Source: Rhizobium pisi | GTDB lineage: Bacteria; Pseudomonadota; Alphaproteobacteria; Rhizobiales; Rhizobiaceae | Length of the DNA: 64,000 bases | Assembly: GCF_003938655.1 (NCBI RefSeq) | Contig: NZ_RJJT01000027.1 | Coordinates: 16,849 to 80,848, forward strand | Direction of reading: 5' to 3' | In this document: positions 1 through 7,053 of the stretch, in pieces | How positions within the stretch are numbered: position 1 is the stretch's first letter | How the letters are laid out: every line of letters begins with the position of its first letter | The notes under the pieces: model-generated | What the model saw: the letters and a program-made list of their open reading frames with translations, nothing else | Told to the model about the DNA's origin: nothing | Databases searched by the model: none | Translations under genes and position numbers: made by a program

Positions 1-1
1 T

Positions 2-229
2 GAAATCCGGATTGCCGCCGTCAACGGCGATGCGCTGCGCCGGGTGCGCGAGATCGAGAAATCGATGAAGAGGCGTCTCGGCTTCTGGCGCCAGGTCCGC
101 GCCGGCCTTACCGTCACCCTACTGCTTCTTCTGCTTTTCGGCGCGGCCACCATTGCCGCTGTCTTTTTCCGCTCGGATATCGTAGATGCGTGGAATGCGC
201 TGATGGTACCGGCTACTTTACGGACGTAA
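2..229 (+). CDS. C-terminal end of a small membrane protein (partial)
   Basis: The open frame runs in from the left edge, so the true start lies outside the window. The visible 75 or so residues contain a basic stretch (KRRLGFWRQVR) followed by one strongly hydrophobic segment rich in Leu and Ala, then a short polar tail ending in LRT. This looks like one transmembrane helix with its basic flank on the cytoplasmic side. It stops six bases before hisA, so it is probably co-transcribed with the histidine genes. In several rhizobia a small conserved membrane protein lies between hisH and hisA; that fits, but I cannot assign a family from this fragment. Confidence 0.6.
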   Translation, partial: EIRIAAVNGDALRRVREIEKSMKRRLGFWRQVRAGLTVTLLLLLLFGAATIAAVFFRSDIVDAWNALMVPATLRT

Positions 230-235
230 GACGAC

Positions 236-982
236 ATGATCCTTTTTCCCGCGATCGATCTGAAGGGCGGCCAATGCGTCCGCCTGAAGCTCGGCGACAT
301 GCAGCAGGCGACGGTTTACAACACTGATCCGGCTGCCCAGGCGAAATCCTTCGAAGACCAGGGCTTCGAGTGGCTGCACGTGGTCGATCTCGACGGCGCT
401 TTCGCGGGACATTCGGCCAATGGCGATGCCGTCGAAGCGATCCTGAAGGCGACGAAAAATCCGGTGCAGCTCGGCGGCGGCATCCGCACGCTTGATCATA
501 TCGAGGCTTGGCTGTCTCGCGGGTTGCGGCGCGTCATTCTCGGCACCGTCGCGGTCAGAAATCCTGATCTGGTCATCGAAGCCTGCCGGAAATTCCCAGG
601 CCATGTGGCCGTTGGTATCGATGCCAAGGGCGGCAAGGTGGCCGTAGAGGGTTGGGCGGAAGCTTCGGAACTCGGCATCGTCGAACTTGCCAGGAAATTC
701 GAGGGTGCCGGCGTTAGCGCGATCATCTACACCGATATCGACCGCGACGGCATCCTGACCGGAATCAACTGGGCATCAACGCTTGCGCTTGCCGATGCCG
801 TCTCCATCCCCGTCATCGCCTCGGGCGGTCTTGCTTCCATCGAAGACATCAAGCGCATGCTGCAGCCTGATGCCCAGAAGCTGGAAGGGGCCATCTCAGG
901 TCGCGCGCTTTATGACGGCCGGATCGATCCGGCGGAAGCGTTGGCGCTGATCAAAGCCAGCAAGGCAAGGGAGACCGCATAA
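236..982 (+). CDS. hisA: Phosphoribosylformimino-5-aminoimidazole carboxamide ribotide isomerase HisA
   Basis: This enzyme isomerises ProFAR to PRFAR in histidine biosynthesis, using a cytoplasmic (beta/alpha)8 barrel. The 248-residue length is normal for HisA. The N-terminal FPAIDLKGG motif carries the catalytic base Asp8, and the second catalytic aspartate is Asp129 in VGIDAKGG. Both half-barrel phosphate-binding motifs are visible (GGGIR near residue 80 and ASGG near residue 197). The gene starts with ATG six bases after the upstream membrane protein and abuts hisF with no gap, which indicates one operon supplying consecutive pathway enzymes. Confidence 0.97.
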   Translation: MILFPAIDLKGGQCVRLKLGDMQQATVYNTDPAAQAKSFEDQGFEWLHVVDLDGAFAGHSANGDAVEAILKATKNPVQLGGGIRTLDHIEAWLSRGLRRVILGTVAVRNPDLVIEACRKFPGHVAVGIDAKGGKVAVEGWAEASELGIVELARKFEGAGVSAIIYTDIDRDGILTGINWASTLALADAVSIPVIASGGLASIEDIKRMLQPDAQKLEGAISGRALYDGRIDPAEALALIKASKARETA

Positions 983-1771
983 ATGACCCTCAAAGCCCGT
1001 GTGATCCCCTGCCTCGACGTCAAGGACGGCCGCGTCGTCAAGGGCGTCAACTTCCTCAATCTCGTCGATGCCGGCGATCCCGTCGAAGCGGCGAAGGCCT
1101 ATGATGCGGCTGGCGCCGACGAACTCTGCTTCCTCGACATCACCGCCTCGTCGGACAATCGCGAGACGATCTTCGATGTCGTGTCGCGTACGGCGGACCA
1201 GTGCTTCATGCCGCTGACAGTCGGCGGCGGGGTGCGAACCATCGCCGATATCCGCAAGCTCCTGCTTTGCGGCGCCGACAAGGTCTCGATCAATTCGGCA
1301 GCCGTCAGCAATCCCGATTTTGTCACCGAGGCGGCCGACAAGTTCGGCGACCAGTGCATCGTCGTCTCGATTGACGCCAAGCGCCGGCGCACACAGGCGG
1401 TCGGCGGCGACAACCTCAGCGCCTGGGAAATCTATACACATGGCGGCCGCAACGCGACCGGCATCGACGCCATCGAATTCGCCCAGAAGATGGTGGCGCA
1501 TGGTGCCGGCGAACTGCTGGTCACCTCGATGGACCGCGACGGCACCAAGGTCGGCTATGATCTGGAACTGACGCGGGCGATCGCTGATGCAGTGCGGGTG
1601 CCGGTCATCGCCTCCGGCGGCGTCGGCGATCTCGACGATCTCGTCGCCGGGGTGAAGGAGGGCCACGCCAATGCGGTGCTCGCCGCCTCGATCTTCCATT
1701 TCGGAACCTATTCCGTCGGCGAGGCGAAACACTATATGTCGAAATGCGGCATCGACATGCGTCTCGACTGA
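983..1771 (+). CDS. hisF: Imidazole glycerol phosphate synthase cyclase subunit HisF
   Basis: HisF is the cyclase subunit that uses ammonia delivered by HisH to turn PRFAR into imidazole glycerol phosphate and AICAR. The 262-residue protein begins with the typical RVIPCLDVKDGR motif, with catalytic Asp12, and has the second aspartate at Asp131 (VVSIDAKR). The GGGVRT and ASGGVG phosphate-binding loops are intact. Its ATG directly follows the hisA stop codon, and hisE starts 17 bases downstream, so hisA-hisF-hisE are almost certainly translated from one message. The HisH partner is not in the window and is expected just upstream. Confidence 0.97.
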   Translation: MTLKARVIPCLDVKDGRVVKGVNFLNLVDAGDPVEAAKAYDAAGADELCFLDITASSDNRETIFDVVSRTADQCFMPLTVGGGVRTIADIRKLLLCGADKVSINSAAVSNPDFVTEAADKFGDQCIVVSIDAKRRRTQAVGGDNLSAWEIYTHGGRNATGIDAIEFAQKMVAHGAGELLVTSMDRDGTKVGYDLELTRAIADAVRVPVIASGGVGDLDDLVAGVKEGHANAVLAASIFHFGTYSVGEAKHYMSKCGIDMRLD

Positions 1772-1788
1772 ACCTTGAAAGCGGACAT

Positions 1789-2112
1789 ATGAGCGGATTT
1801 TCCCTTTCCGATCTCGAAAGGATCGTCGCAGAGCGATCGAAAGCCTCGCCGGATGAGTCCTGGACGGCCAAGCTCGTGGCCGCCGGTCAGCCGAAAGCGG
1901 CAAAGAAGCTGGGAGAAGAGGCGATCGAAGCCGTGATGGCGGCGGTAACAGGCGACCGCGACAATCTGACCTATGAAGCCGCCGATATGCTCTATCATCT
2001 CTTGGTCGTATTGAAGATTGCTGAAATACCGGTAGAGAATGTCATGGCCGAACTTGAGCGCAGAACCGCGCAGTCCGGCCTCAAGGAAAAGGCCAGCCGG
2101 CAGAGTTCATGA
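1789..2112 (+). CDS. hisE: Phosphoribosyl-ATP pyrophosphatase HisE
   Basis: HisE hydrolyses phosphoribosyl-ATP to phosphoribosyl-AMP, the second step of histidine biosynthesis. From the ATG at 1789 the protein is 107 residues, the usual length of a stand-alone HisE. The all-alpha MazG-like fold is marked by KKLGEEAIEAV and YEAADMLYHLLV, whose acidic residues bind magnesium. An upstream in-frame start at 1744 would add 15 residues that overlap hisF and do not resemble HisE, so 1789 is preferred. The 3' end overlaps coaA by four bases (ATGA), which suggests translational coupling. Confidence 0.94.
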   Translation: MSGFSLSDLERIVAERSKASPDESWTAKLVAAGQPKAAKKLGEEAIEAVMAAVTGDRDNLTYEAADMLYHLLVVLKIAEIPVENVMAELERRTAQSGLKEKASRQSS

Positions 2113-3104
2113 GTATCGCGACTGAGATTATCGGGGTGCCGGAAACGTTGGATCACTTCCAGTCGGAATCCTATTCGCCCTACCATTTCTTCTCCTCCGA
2201 ACAATGGGCGAAATTCCGGGCCGACACGCCGCTGACGCTGACCGGCGACGAAGTCAACCGACTGCGCTCGATGGGCGACCCGATCGATCTCAAGGAAGTC
2301 AGGCGCATTTATCTCTCGCTGTCGCGGCTGCTTTCGGCGCATGTCGAATCCTCGCAGATGCTATTCGAGCAGCGCAACCGCTTTCTCAGCCTGTCCGATG
2401 TGACGAAGACCCCTTTCGTCATCGGCATCGCCGGTTCGGTCGCAGTGGGAAAATCGACCACGGCGCGTATCCTCAAGGAGCTCCTGGGACGCTGGCCTTC
2501 CAGCCCGAAGGTCGATCTCATCACCACCGACGGCTTCCTCTATCCGAACGCCGAGCTGCAGCGAAAAAAACTGATGCAGCGCAAGGGTTTCCCGGAAAGC
2601 TACGATACCGGCGCCATTTTGCGCTTCCTCTCGGCGATCAAGGCCGGGCGGCCGGATGTGAAGGCGCCCAGTTATTCGCACCTCGTCTATGATGTACTGC
2701 CGGACGAGTACAAAATCGTCGACCGGCCCGACATTCTGATCTTCGAAGGTATCAACGTGCTGCAATCGCGCGACCTGCCGGCCGACGGCAAGATCGTGCC
2801 GATGGTGTCAGACTTCTTCGACTTCTCGATCTATATCGATGCCGCGGAAAGCCAGATCCATAACTGGTACGTCACGCGCTTCATGCGGCTGCGGGAGACC
2901 GCCTTCCGCGATCCGAACTCCTATTTCCATCGCTACGCCTCGATCACCGACGCGGAGGCGCTTGAAATCGCCGAGGATCTCTGGACGAATATCAACCTGA
3001 AGAACCTCAGGCAAAACATCCTGCCGACGCGGCCGCGCGCCGATCTGATCCTGAAAAAGGGCAAGGATCATCTGATCGAACAAGTCGCGCTGCGAAAACT
3101 ATAG
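2109..3104 (+). CDS. coaA: Type I pantothenate kinase CoaA
   Basis: CoaA phosphorylates pantothenate, the committed step of coenzyme A synthesis. The 331-residue protein is the prokaryotic type I enzyme: the P-loop GSVAVGKS is at residues 109-116, followed by the TTDGFLYPN substrate-binding stretch and YDTGAILRFL. The start ATG overlaps the end of hisE, an arrangement also known from other Rhizobiales, where coaA ends the his operon. It is convergent with alkB, with only 21 bases between the stops and no obvious stem-loop there. Confidence 0.96.
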   Translation: MSIATEIIGVPETLDHFQSESYSPYHFFSSEQWAKFRADTPLTLTGDEVNRLRSMGDPIDLKEVRRIYLSLSRLLSAHVESSQMLFEQRNRFLSLSDVTKTPFVIGIAGSVAVGKSTTARILKELLGRWPSSPKVDLITTDGFLYPNAELQRKKLMQRKGFPESYDTGAILRFLSAIKAGRPDVKAPSYSHLVYDVLPDEYKIVDRPDILIFEGINVLQSRDLPADGKIVPMVSDFFDFSIYIDAAESQIHNWYVTRFMRLRETAFRDPNSYFHRYASITDAEALEIAEDLWTNINLKNLRQNILPTRPRADLILKKGKDHLIEQVALRKL

Positions 3105-3125
3105 CAGGCGATCATATTCCGGATA

Positions 3126-3743
3126 TCAGGCCGAAGGATTGACGCGGCGCAGCGTCAGGTTGATGCGGCCGCCATTTTTCAGCAGCGTCGAGGTCGCCGG
3201 ATGTATGCGGTCGACACCGTGGAAACAAAGCCTCCCCTCACCGCCCAACACGACCAGATCGCCGCTCGAAAGCTTGAAGGATAGTGTGCTATCATTGCGA
3301 TTGAGACCGCCGACACGGAAGAGGCAGCTATTGCCGAGCGAGACCGAGACAACAGGCGCCTGCAGATCCTGCTCGTCCTTGTCCTGATGCAGGCCCATGC
3401 GGGCGTCGTCGGAGTAGAAATTGACGAGGCAGGCCTCGGGTGGCTTGTCGTAACCTGACACATCGTTCCAGATATCGAGCAGCTGCTGCGGCATATCAGG
3501 CCAAGGCCTGCCGGTTGCCGGATGCGTCGGCTGATACCGATAGCCGCGCTCCTTGTCCGTAACCCAGCCGAGCGGCCCGCAATTGGTCATCCGCACGGAC
3601 ATCGGCTTGCCGGTGCCCGGCATGACAGGCACATAGAGCGGCGCTTCGGCGACGACCGCGCGGATCGCCTCGACCAGGGCTTCCTGGCGGGCGCGATCGA
3701 GATAGCCGGGGAGATGACGGATGCCGTTCAGGAGTCCAGGCAT
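3126..3743 (-). CDS. alkB: AlkB-type alpha-ketoglutarate-dependent DNA repair dioxygenase
   Basis: AlkB proteins remove alkyl groups such as 1-methyladenine and 3-methylcytosine from DNA or RNA by oxidative demethylation with Fe(II) and 2-oxoglutarate. The 205-residue protein shows the full iron triad: His119 and Asp121 (HQDKDE) and His175 (FHGVDRI). The 2-oxoglutarate-binding arginines are Arg193 and Arg199 in GRINLTLRR. The NFYSDDARMGLHQD block is typical of bacterial AlkB. It lies one base downstream of arfB on the same strand, so the two are probably co-transcribed. There is no ada gene alongside. Confidence 0.93.
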   Translation of the reverse strand: MPGLLNGIRHLPGYLDRARQEALVEAIRAVVAEAPLYVPVMPGTGKPMSVRMTNCGPLGWVTDKERGYRYQPTHPATGRPWPDMPQQLLDIWNDVSGYDKPPEACLVNFYSDDARMGLHQDKDEQDLQAPVVSVSLGNSCLFRVGGLNRNDSTLSFKLSSGDLVVLGGEGRLCFHGVDRIHPATSTLLKNGGRINLTLRRVNPSA

Positions 3744-3744
3744 C

Positions 3745-4182
3745 TCAATCGCCGCCGCCGGGGCGGCCGCGCATTTTCTTGACTTCCGAGCGGCCGGATT
3801 TTTCCTTCAGGCGGCGCTCAACCGAGCCTTTGGTCGGCTTGGTCTTCTTGCGCGGCGGTGGTGGCGGCTTGGCAGCCTCCAGAATCAGTTCCTTCAGCCG
3901 CTCGCGCGCATCCTCGCGGTTGCGGTCCTGGCTGCGAAAGCGGCTTGCCTCGATCATCAGCACGCCCTCCTTCGACAAACGCCGGCCGGCGAGTTTGATC
4001 GCATTGGCCTTGACGCGCTCATTGAGGGAGGGCGAATTCGCAATGTTGTAGAACAGCTGGACTGCCGTTGAGACCTTGTTGACGTTTTGCCCGCCGGGAC
4101 CGCCCGCCAGGACGAACTGTTCCGTCAGCTCCCATCCCGCGATGGTAATCCTGTCATCGATGTAGAGCGCTTCGCTGGCCAT
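3745..4182 (-). CDS. arfB: Alternative ribosome-rescue factor ArfB (YaeJ family peptidyl-tRNA hydrolase)
   Basis: ArfB binds ribosomes stalled without a stop codon and hydrolyses the peptidyl-tRNA ester bond. The 145-residue protein has the catalytic GGQ motif at residues 30-32 within GGPGGQNVNKVSTAV. Its lysine- and arginine-rich C-terminal tail (KKTKPTKG onward) is the part that enters the empty mRNA channel in characterised ArfB. The short length and basic tail distinguish it from the release factors RF1 and RF2. It is followed by alkB on the same strand. Confidence 0.94.
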   Translation of the reverse strand: MASEALYIDDRITIAGWELTEQFVLAGGPGGQNVNKVSTAVQLFYNIANSPSLNERVKANAIKLAGRRLSKEGVLMIEASRFRSQDRNREDARERLKELILEAAKPPPPPRKKTKPTKGSVERRLKEKSGRSEVKKMRGRPGGGD

Positions 4183-4235
4183 GCGGCGTTCTATCTCATA
4201 TCGGCAATGAATTGAAAATATCGGTCGTCAAAGCG

Positions 4236-4264
4236 AAAACCCGGCAATCCTGCGATGCCGGGTT
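4236..4264 (-). terminator. Intrinsic terminator downstream of pckA
   Basis: AACCCGGCA at 4238-4246 pairs perfectly with TGCCGGGTT at 4256-4264, a nine-base-pair stem with a nine-base loop. Read on the minus strand it ends in a short TTTT run. It lies 26 bases past the pckA stop codon at 4290, as expected for a pckA terminator. Confidence 0.7.
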
Positions 4265-4289
4265 TCACGTGAGTCAGGGATTTTTCCTG

Positions 4290-5900
4290 TTATTCGGCTG
4301 CGACTTTCACGCCGGGAGCCGCGTCGCGGACGCCGCCATCGACATGACCCTCGAACTTGGCGAAGTTGGCGATGAACATCGAGACCAGTTTTTCGGCCTG
4401 CGCGTCATAGGCCGCCTTGTCGGCCCAGGTCGAGCGCGGATCGAGAATGCCGCCGTCGACGCCGTTGACGGAAACCGGCACGGCGAAGCCGAAATTCGGA
4501 TCCGCGCGGAATTCCACCTGGCCGAGTTCGCCGCTCAGGGCAGCGGCCAGAAGGGCGCGCGTCGCCTTGATCGGCATGCGCTTGCCGGTGCCGTAGGCGC
4601 CGCCAGTCCAGCCGGTATTGACGAGCCAGCATTCGACGCCGTGGCGACCGATCAGATCCTTGAGCAGGTTGCCGTATTCGGCCGGGTGGCGCGGCATGAA
4701 TGGCGCGCCGAAGCAGGTGGAGAAGGTCGCTTCCGGCTCGACGACACCCTTTTCGGTGCCCGCCACCTTGGCGGTGTAGCCGGAGAGGAAGTGATACATC
4801 GCCTGATCGGGCGTCAAACGCGCGATCGGCGGCATGACGCCGAAGGCATCGGCGGTCAGCATGATGATCGTCTTCGGATGGCCGGCCCGGCCCGTTTCCG
4901 AGGCGTTCGGGATGAAATCCATCGGATAGGCGCAGCGGGTGTTCTCGGTCAGCGATCCGTCGTCGAAATCCGGCTCGCGACGTTCGTTCAGCACGACGTT
5001 TTCGAGCACGGTGCCGAACCGCTGGGTCGTCGCATAGATTTCCGGCTCGGCTTCGGCCGAAAGACGGATGGTCTTGGCGTAGCAGCCGCCTTCGAAGTTG
5101 AAGATGCCGTTTTCGCTCCAGCCGTGTTCGTCATCGCCGATCAGCGTGCGGGCCGGATCGGCCGAAAGCGTTGTCTTGCCCGTGCCGGAAAGGCCGAAGA
5201 AGATCGCCGAATCACCTTCCGGGCCGACATTGGCCGAGCAATGCATCGGCATCACGCCCTTGGCCGGCAGCAGGTAGTTGAGCACGGTGAAGACCGACTT
5301 CTTCATTTCGCCGGCATAGGAGGTGCCGCCGATGAGGACGAGGCCGTTGGTGAGGTCGCAGGCGATCACCGTTTCCGAACGGCAGCCGTGGCGCGCCGGA
5401 TCGGCCTTGAAGCTCGGCAGATCGATAATCGTCAGCTTCGGCACGAAAGTGGGCAGCGCCGCTGCATCGGGGCGAATGAGCAGATTGCGGATGAACAGCG
5501 AATGCCAGGCAAACTCGGTCACGACGCGGGTCGGCAGGGCGTGGCCTTCTTCGGCACCGCCGACGAGGTCCTGGACGAAAAGGTCCTTGCCCGCGGCATG
5601 CGCCACCATGTCGTCGCGCAGCAGGGCAAAATGCTCCGGCGAGAGCGGCTTGTTGTTGTCCCACCAGATTTCGCCATCGGTATTGGCGTCGCGAACGACG
5701 AACTTGTCGCGCGGCGAACGGCCCGTGTGCTGGCCGGTGATGGCCCGGAGCGCGCCCTGAGCGGTCAGTTCGGCTTCACCCCGGCGGATCGATTCCTCAT
5801 AGAGTGCTGCGGCGGAAAAGTTATAGCGAACGCTGGCTGCGCCGCCCAATCCAACCGTTTTCAGCTCCGTTGCCGGGTTATGAACTCCGAACTTTTCCAT
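4290..5900 (-). CDS. pckA: ATP-dependent phosphoenolpyruvate carboxykinase PckA
   Basis: PckA converts oxaloacetate plus ATP to phosphoenolpyruvate and CO2, the entry to gluconeogenesis during growth on dicarboxylates. The start chosen is the ATG at 5900, preceded by an AGGGAAC ribosome site; it gives 536 residues, the length of characterised rhizobial PckA. A longer frame from 6008 would add 36 unrelated residues. The kinase-1a P-loop GLSGTGKT is at 236-243, followed by the metal-binding LIGDDEHGW. The gene diverges from chvI, and the 338-base gap between them holds an inverted repeat. Confidence 0.97.
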   Translation of the reverse strand: MEKFGVHNPATELKTVGLGGAASVRYNFSAAALYEESIRRGEAELTAQGALRAITGQHTGRSPRDKFVVRDANTDGEIWWDNNKPLSPEHFALLRDDMVAHAAGKDLFVQDLVGGAEEGHALPTRVVTEFAWHSLFIRNLLIRPDAAALPTFVPKLTIIDLPSFKADPARHGCRSETVIACDLTNGLVLIGGTSYAGEMKKSVFTVLNYLLPAKGVMPMHCSANVGPEGDSAIFFGLSGTGKTTLSADPARTLIGDDEHGWSENGIFNFEGGCYAKTIRLSAEAEPEIYATTQRFGTVLENVVLNERREPDFDDGSLTENTRCAYPMDFIPNASETGRAGHPKTIIMLTADAFGVMPPIARLTPDQAMYHFLSGYTAKVAGTEKGVVEPEATFSTCFGAPFMPRHPAEYGNLLKDLIGRHGVECWLVNTGWTGGAYGTGKRMPIKATRALLAAALSGELGQVEFRADPNFGFAVPVSVNGVDGGILDPRSTWADKAAYDAQAEKLVSMFIANFAKFEGHVDGGVRDAAPGVKVAAE

Positions 5901-6238
5901 GGCTAGTTCCCTTTGCTCAGGCGCATTGCCGTTAACACTAAGCGCGAAAATACGGGGAGAAATTTTAAAACACAAGAGACTGAAATTGAGAAAATCCAGT
6001 AATATCAAATAATTAATCGATTTAAATTTATCGCGTTCTTTTTAAATCGTTTGAAAGATCGCGTTGAAACATTTTCCCGCACACCTTCAGATTGCGGTCG
6101 AATTTAACAACAATCCTCCCCTTTATCTTTGCCACAATTTGTTCCACCTTTATCCTCCATAAGCGCATCCGGTCACTGAGACCGCCTGGGGACGACCAAA
6201 ATCCGGGAGATTGCGCACTGATGACGGAGACCAACACC
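5901..6238. promoter_or_regulatory. Divergent pckA-chvI intergenic region
   Basis: This 338-base gap must carry the promoters of pckA (leftward) and chvI (rightward). Its middle, about 5955-6050, is clearly more AT-rich than the surrounding genes. It contains a perfect nine-base inverted repeat, CGATTTAAA at 6018-6026 and TTTAAATCG at 6041-6049. I see no convincing small ORF. I could not place -35/-10 boxes with confidence. Confidence 0.6.
6018..6049. promoter_or_regulatory. AT-rich inverted repeat, possible operator
   Basis: CGATTTAAA (6018-6026) is the exact reverse complement of TTTAAATCG (6041-6049), with a 14-base spacer. The arms are centred about 21 bases apart, two turns of the helix, which suits a dimeric or paired DNA-binding protein. 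It lies between pckA and chvI, so ChvI autoregulation or a pckA regulator is possible. That assignment is a guess from position. Confidence 0.4.
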
Positions 6239-6976
6239 ATGCCGACAATCGCGCTCGTTGATGACGACCGCAACATCCTCACCTCGGTGTCGATCGCGCT
6301 GGAGGCCGAAGGATACAAGGTCGAAACCTATACGGACGGAGCCTCGGCGCTCGACGGCCTTCTGGCTCGACCGCCGCAGCTTGCGATCTTTGATATCAAG
6401 ATGCCGCGCATGGACGGCATGGAACTCTTGCGCCGCCTGCGGCAGAAATCGGATATCCCGGTCATTTTCCTCACCTCCAAGGATGAGGAGATCGACGAGC
6501 TCTTCGGCTTGAAGATGGGTGCCGACGATTTCATCACCAAGCCTTTCTCGCAGCGTCTGCTGGTGGAGCGCGTGCGCGCCGTCCTGCGCCGCGCCTCGAG
6601 CCGCGAAGCCGCAGCCGCCGGCGGCACAAGCCCTACCGGCACGCCGAAAGCCGGCGCGGTGCAGCAGGCCCGCTCACTGGAGCGCGGGCAACTCGTCATG
6701 GACCAGGAACGCCATACCTGCACATGGAAGGGTGAGGCCGTGACGCTGACGGTGACGGAATTCCTGATTCTGCATTCGCTGGCGCAGCGCCCCGGCGTCG
6801 TCAAGAGCCGTGACGCATTGATGGATGCGGCCTATGACGAACAGGTCTATGTCGACGACCGGACCATCGACAGCCACATCAAGCGGCTTCGCAAGAAATT
6901 CAAGATGGTCGATACCGATTTTGATATGATTGAAACGCTTTACGGAGTGGGATACCGCTTCCGCGAAGCAGCCTGA
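6239..6976 (+). CDS. chvI: Two-component response regulator ChvI (OmpR family)
   Basis: ChvI is the response regulator of the ExoS/ChvG-ChvI system, which controls exopolysaccharide, motility and acid or host responses in Rhizobiaceae. The receiver domain (about 1-120) has the acidic pocket Asp8-Asp10, phosphoacceptor Asp52 (FDIKMPRMDG) and Lys101 (TKPFS). An Ala/Gly/Pro-rich linker follows, then an OmpR-type winged helix ending in IETLYGVGYRF. I use the ATG at 6239 because it aligns with known ChvI N-termini and has CGGAG at good distance; 6221 would add six residues (MTETNT). chvG lies downstream after 77 bases. Confidence 0.93.
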   Translation: MPTIALVDDDRNILTSVSIALEAEGYKVETYTDGASALDGLLARPPQLAIFDIKMPRMDGMELLRRLRQKSDIPVIFLTSKDEEIDELFGLKMGADDFITKPFSQRLLVERVRAVLRRASSREAAAAGGTSPTGTPKAGAVQQARSLERGQLVMDQERHTCTWKGEAVTLTVTEFLILHSLAQRPGVVKSRDALMDAAYDEQVYVDDRTIDSHIKRLRKKFKMVDTDFDMIETLYGVGYRFREAA

Positions 6977-7032
6977 CGCCTTACGGCGCGGCAAGAGACG
7001 ATTGAGGGTTGCGGGCCGGTCCATCCGGCCCC

Positions 7033-7047
7033 GCCCTTCGAAAGGGC
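7033..7047 (+). promoter_or_regulatory. Hairpin enclosing the chvG ribosome-binding site
   Basis: GCCCTT (7033-7038) pairs with AAGGGC (7042-7047) around a three-base CGA loop. The right arm includes the AAAGGG that would serve as Shine-Dalgarno sequence for the TTG start of chvG at 7054. Folding would therefore hide the ribosome site. The stem is short, and function is inferred only. Confidence 0.4.
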
Positions 7048-7053
7048 CTGTCA

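Noticed and set aside
4261..4276. parS-like GGTTTCACGTGAGTCA after pckA
   Set aside because: It has three mismatches, two of them in the right half-site, and its left end overlaps the pckA terminator stem. It is also about 41 kb from the origin.
4212..5906. 564-residue open frame opposite pckA
   Set aside because: It is the antisense shadow of a high-GC gene with clear PckA motifs; the translated product is rich in Arg, Gly and Ala with no recognisable domain.
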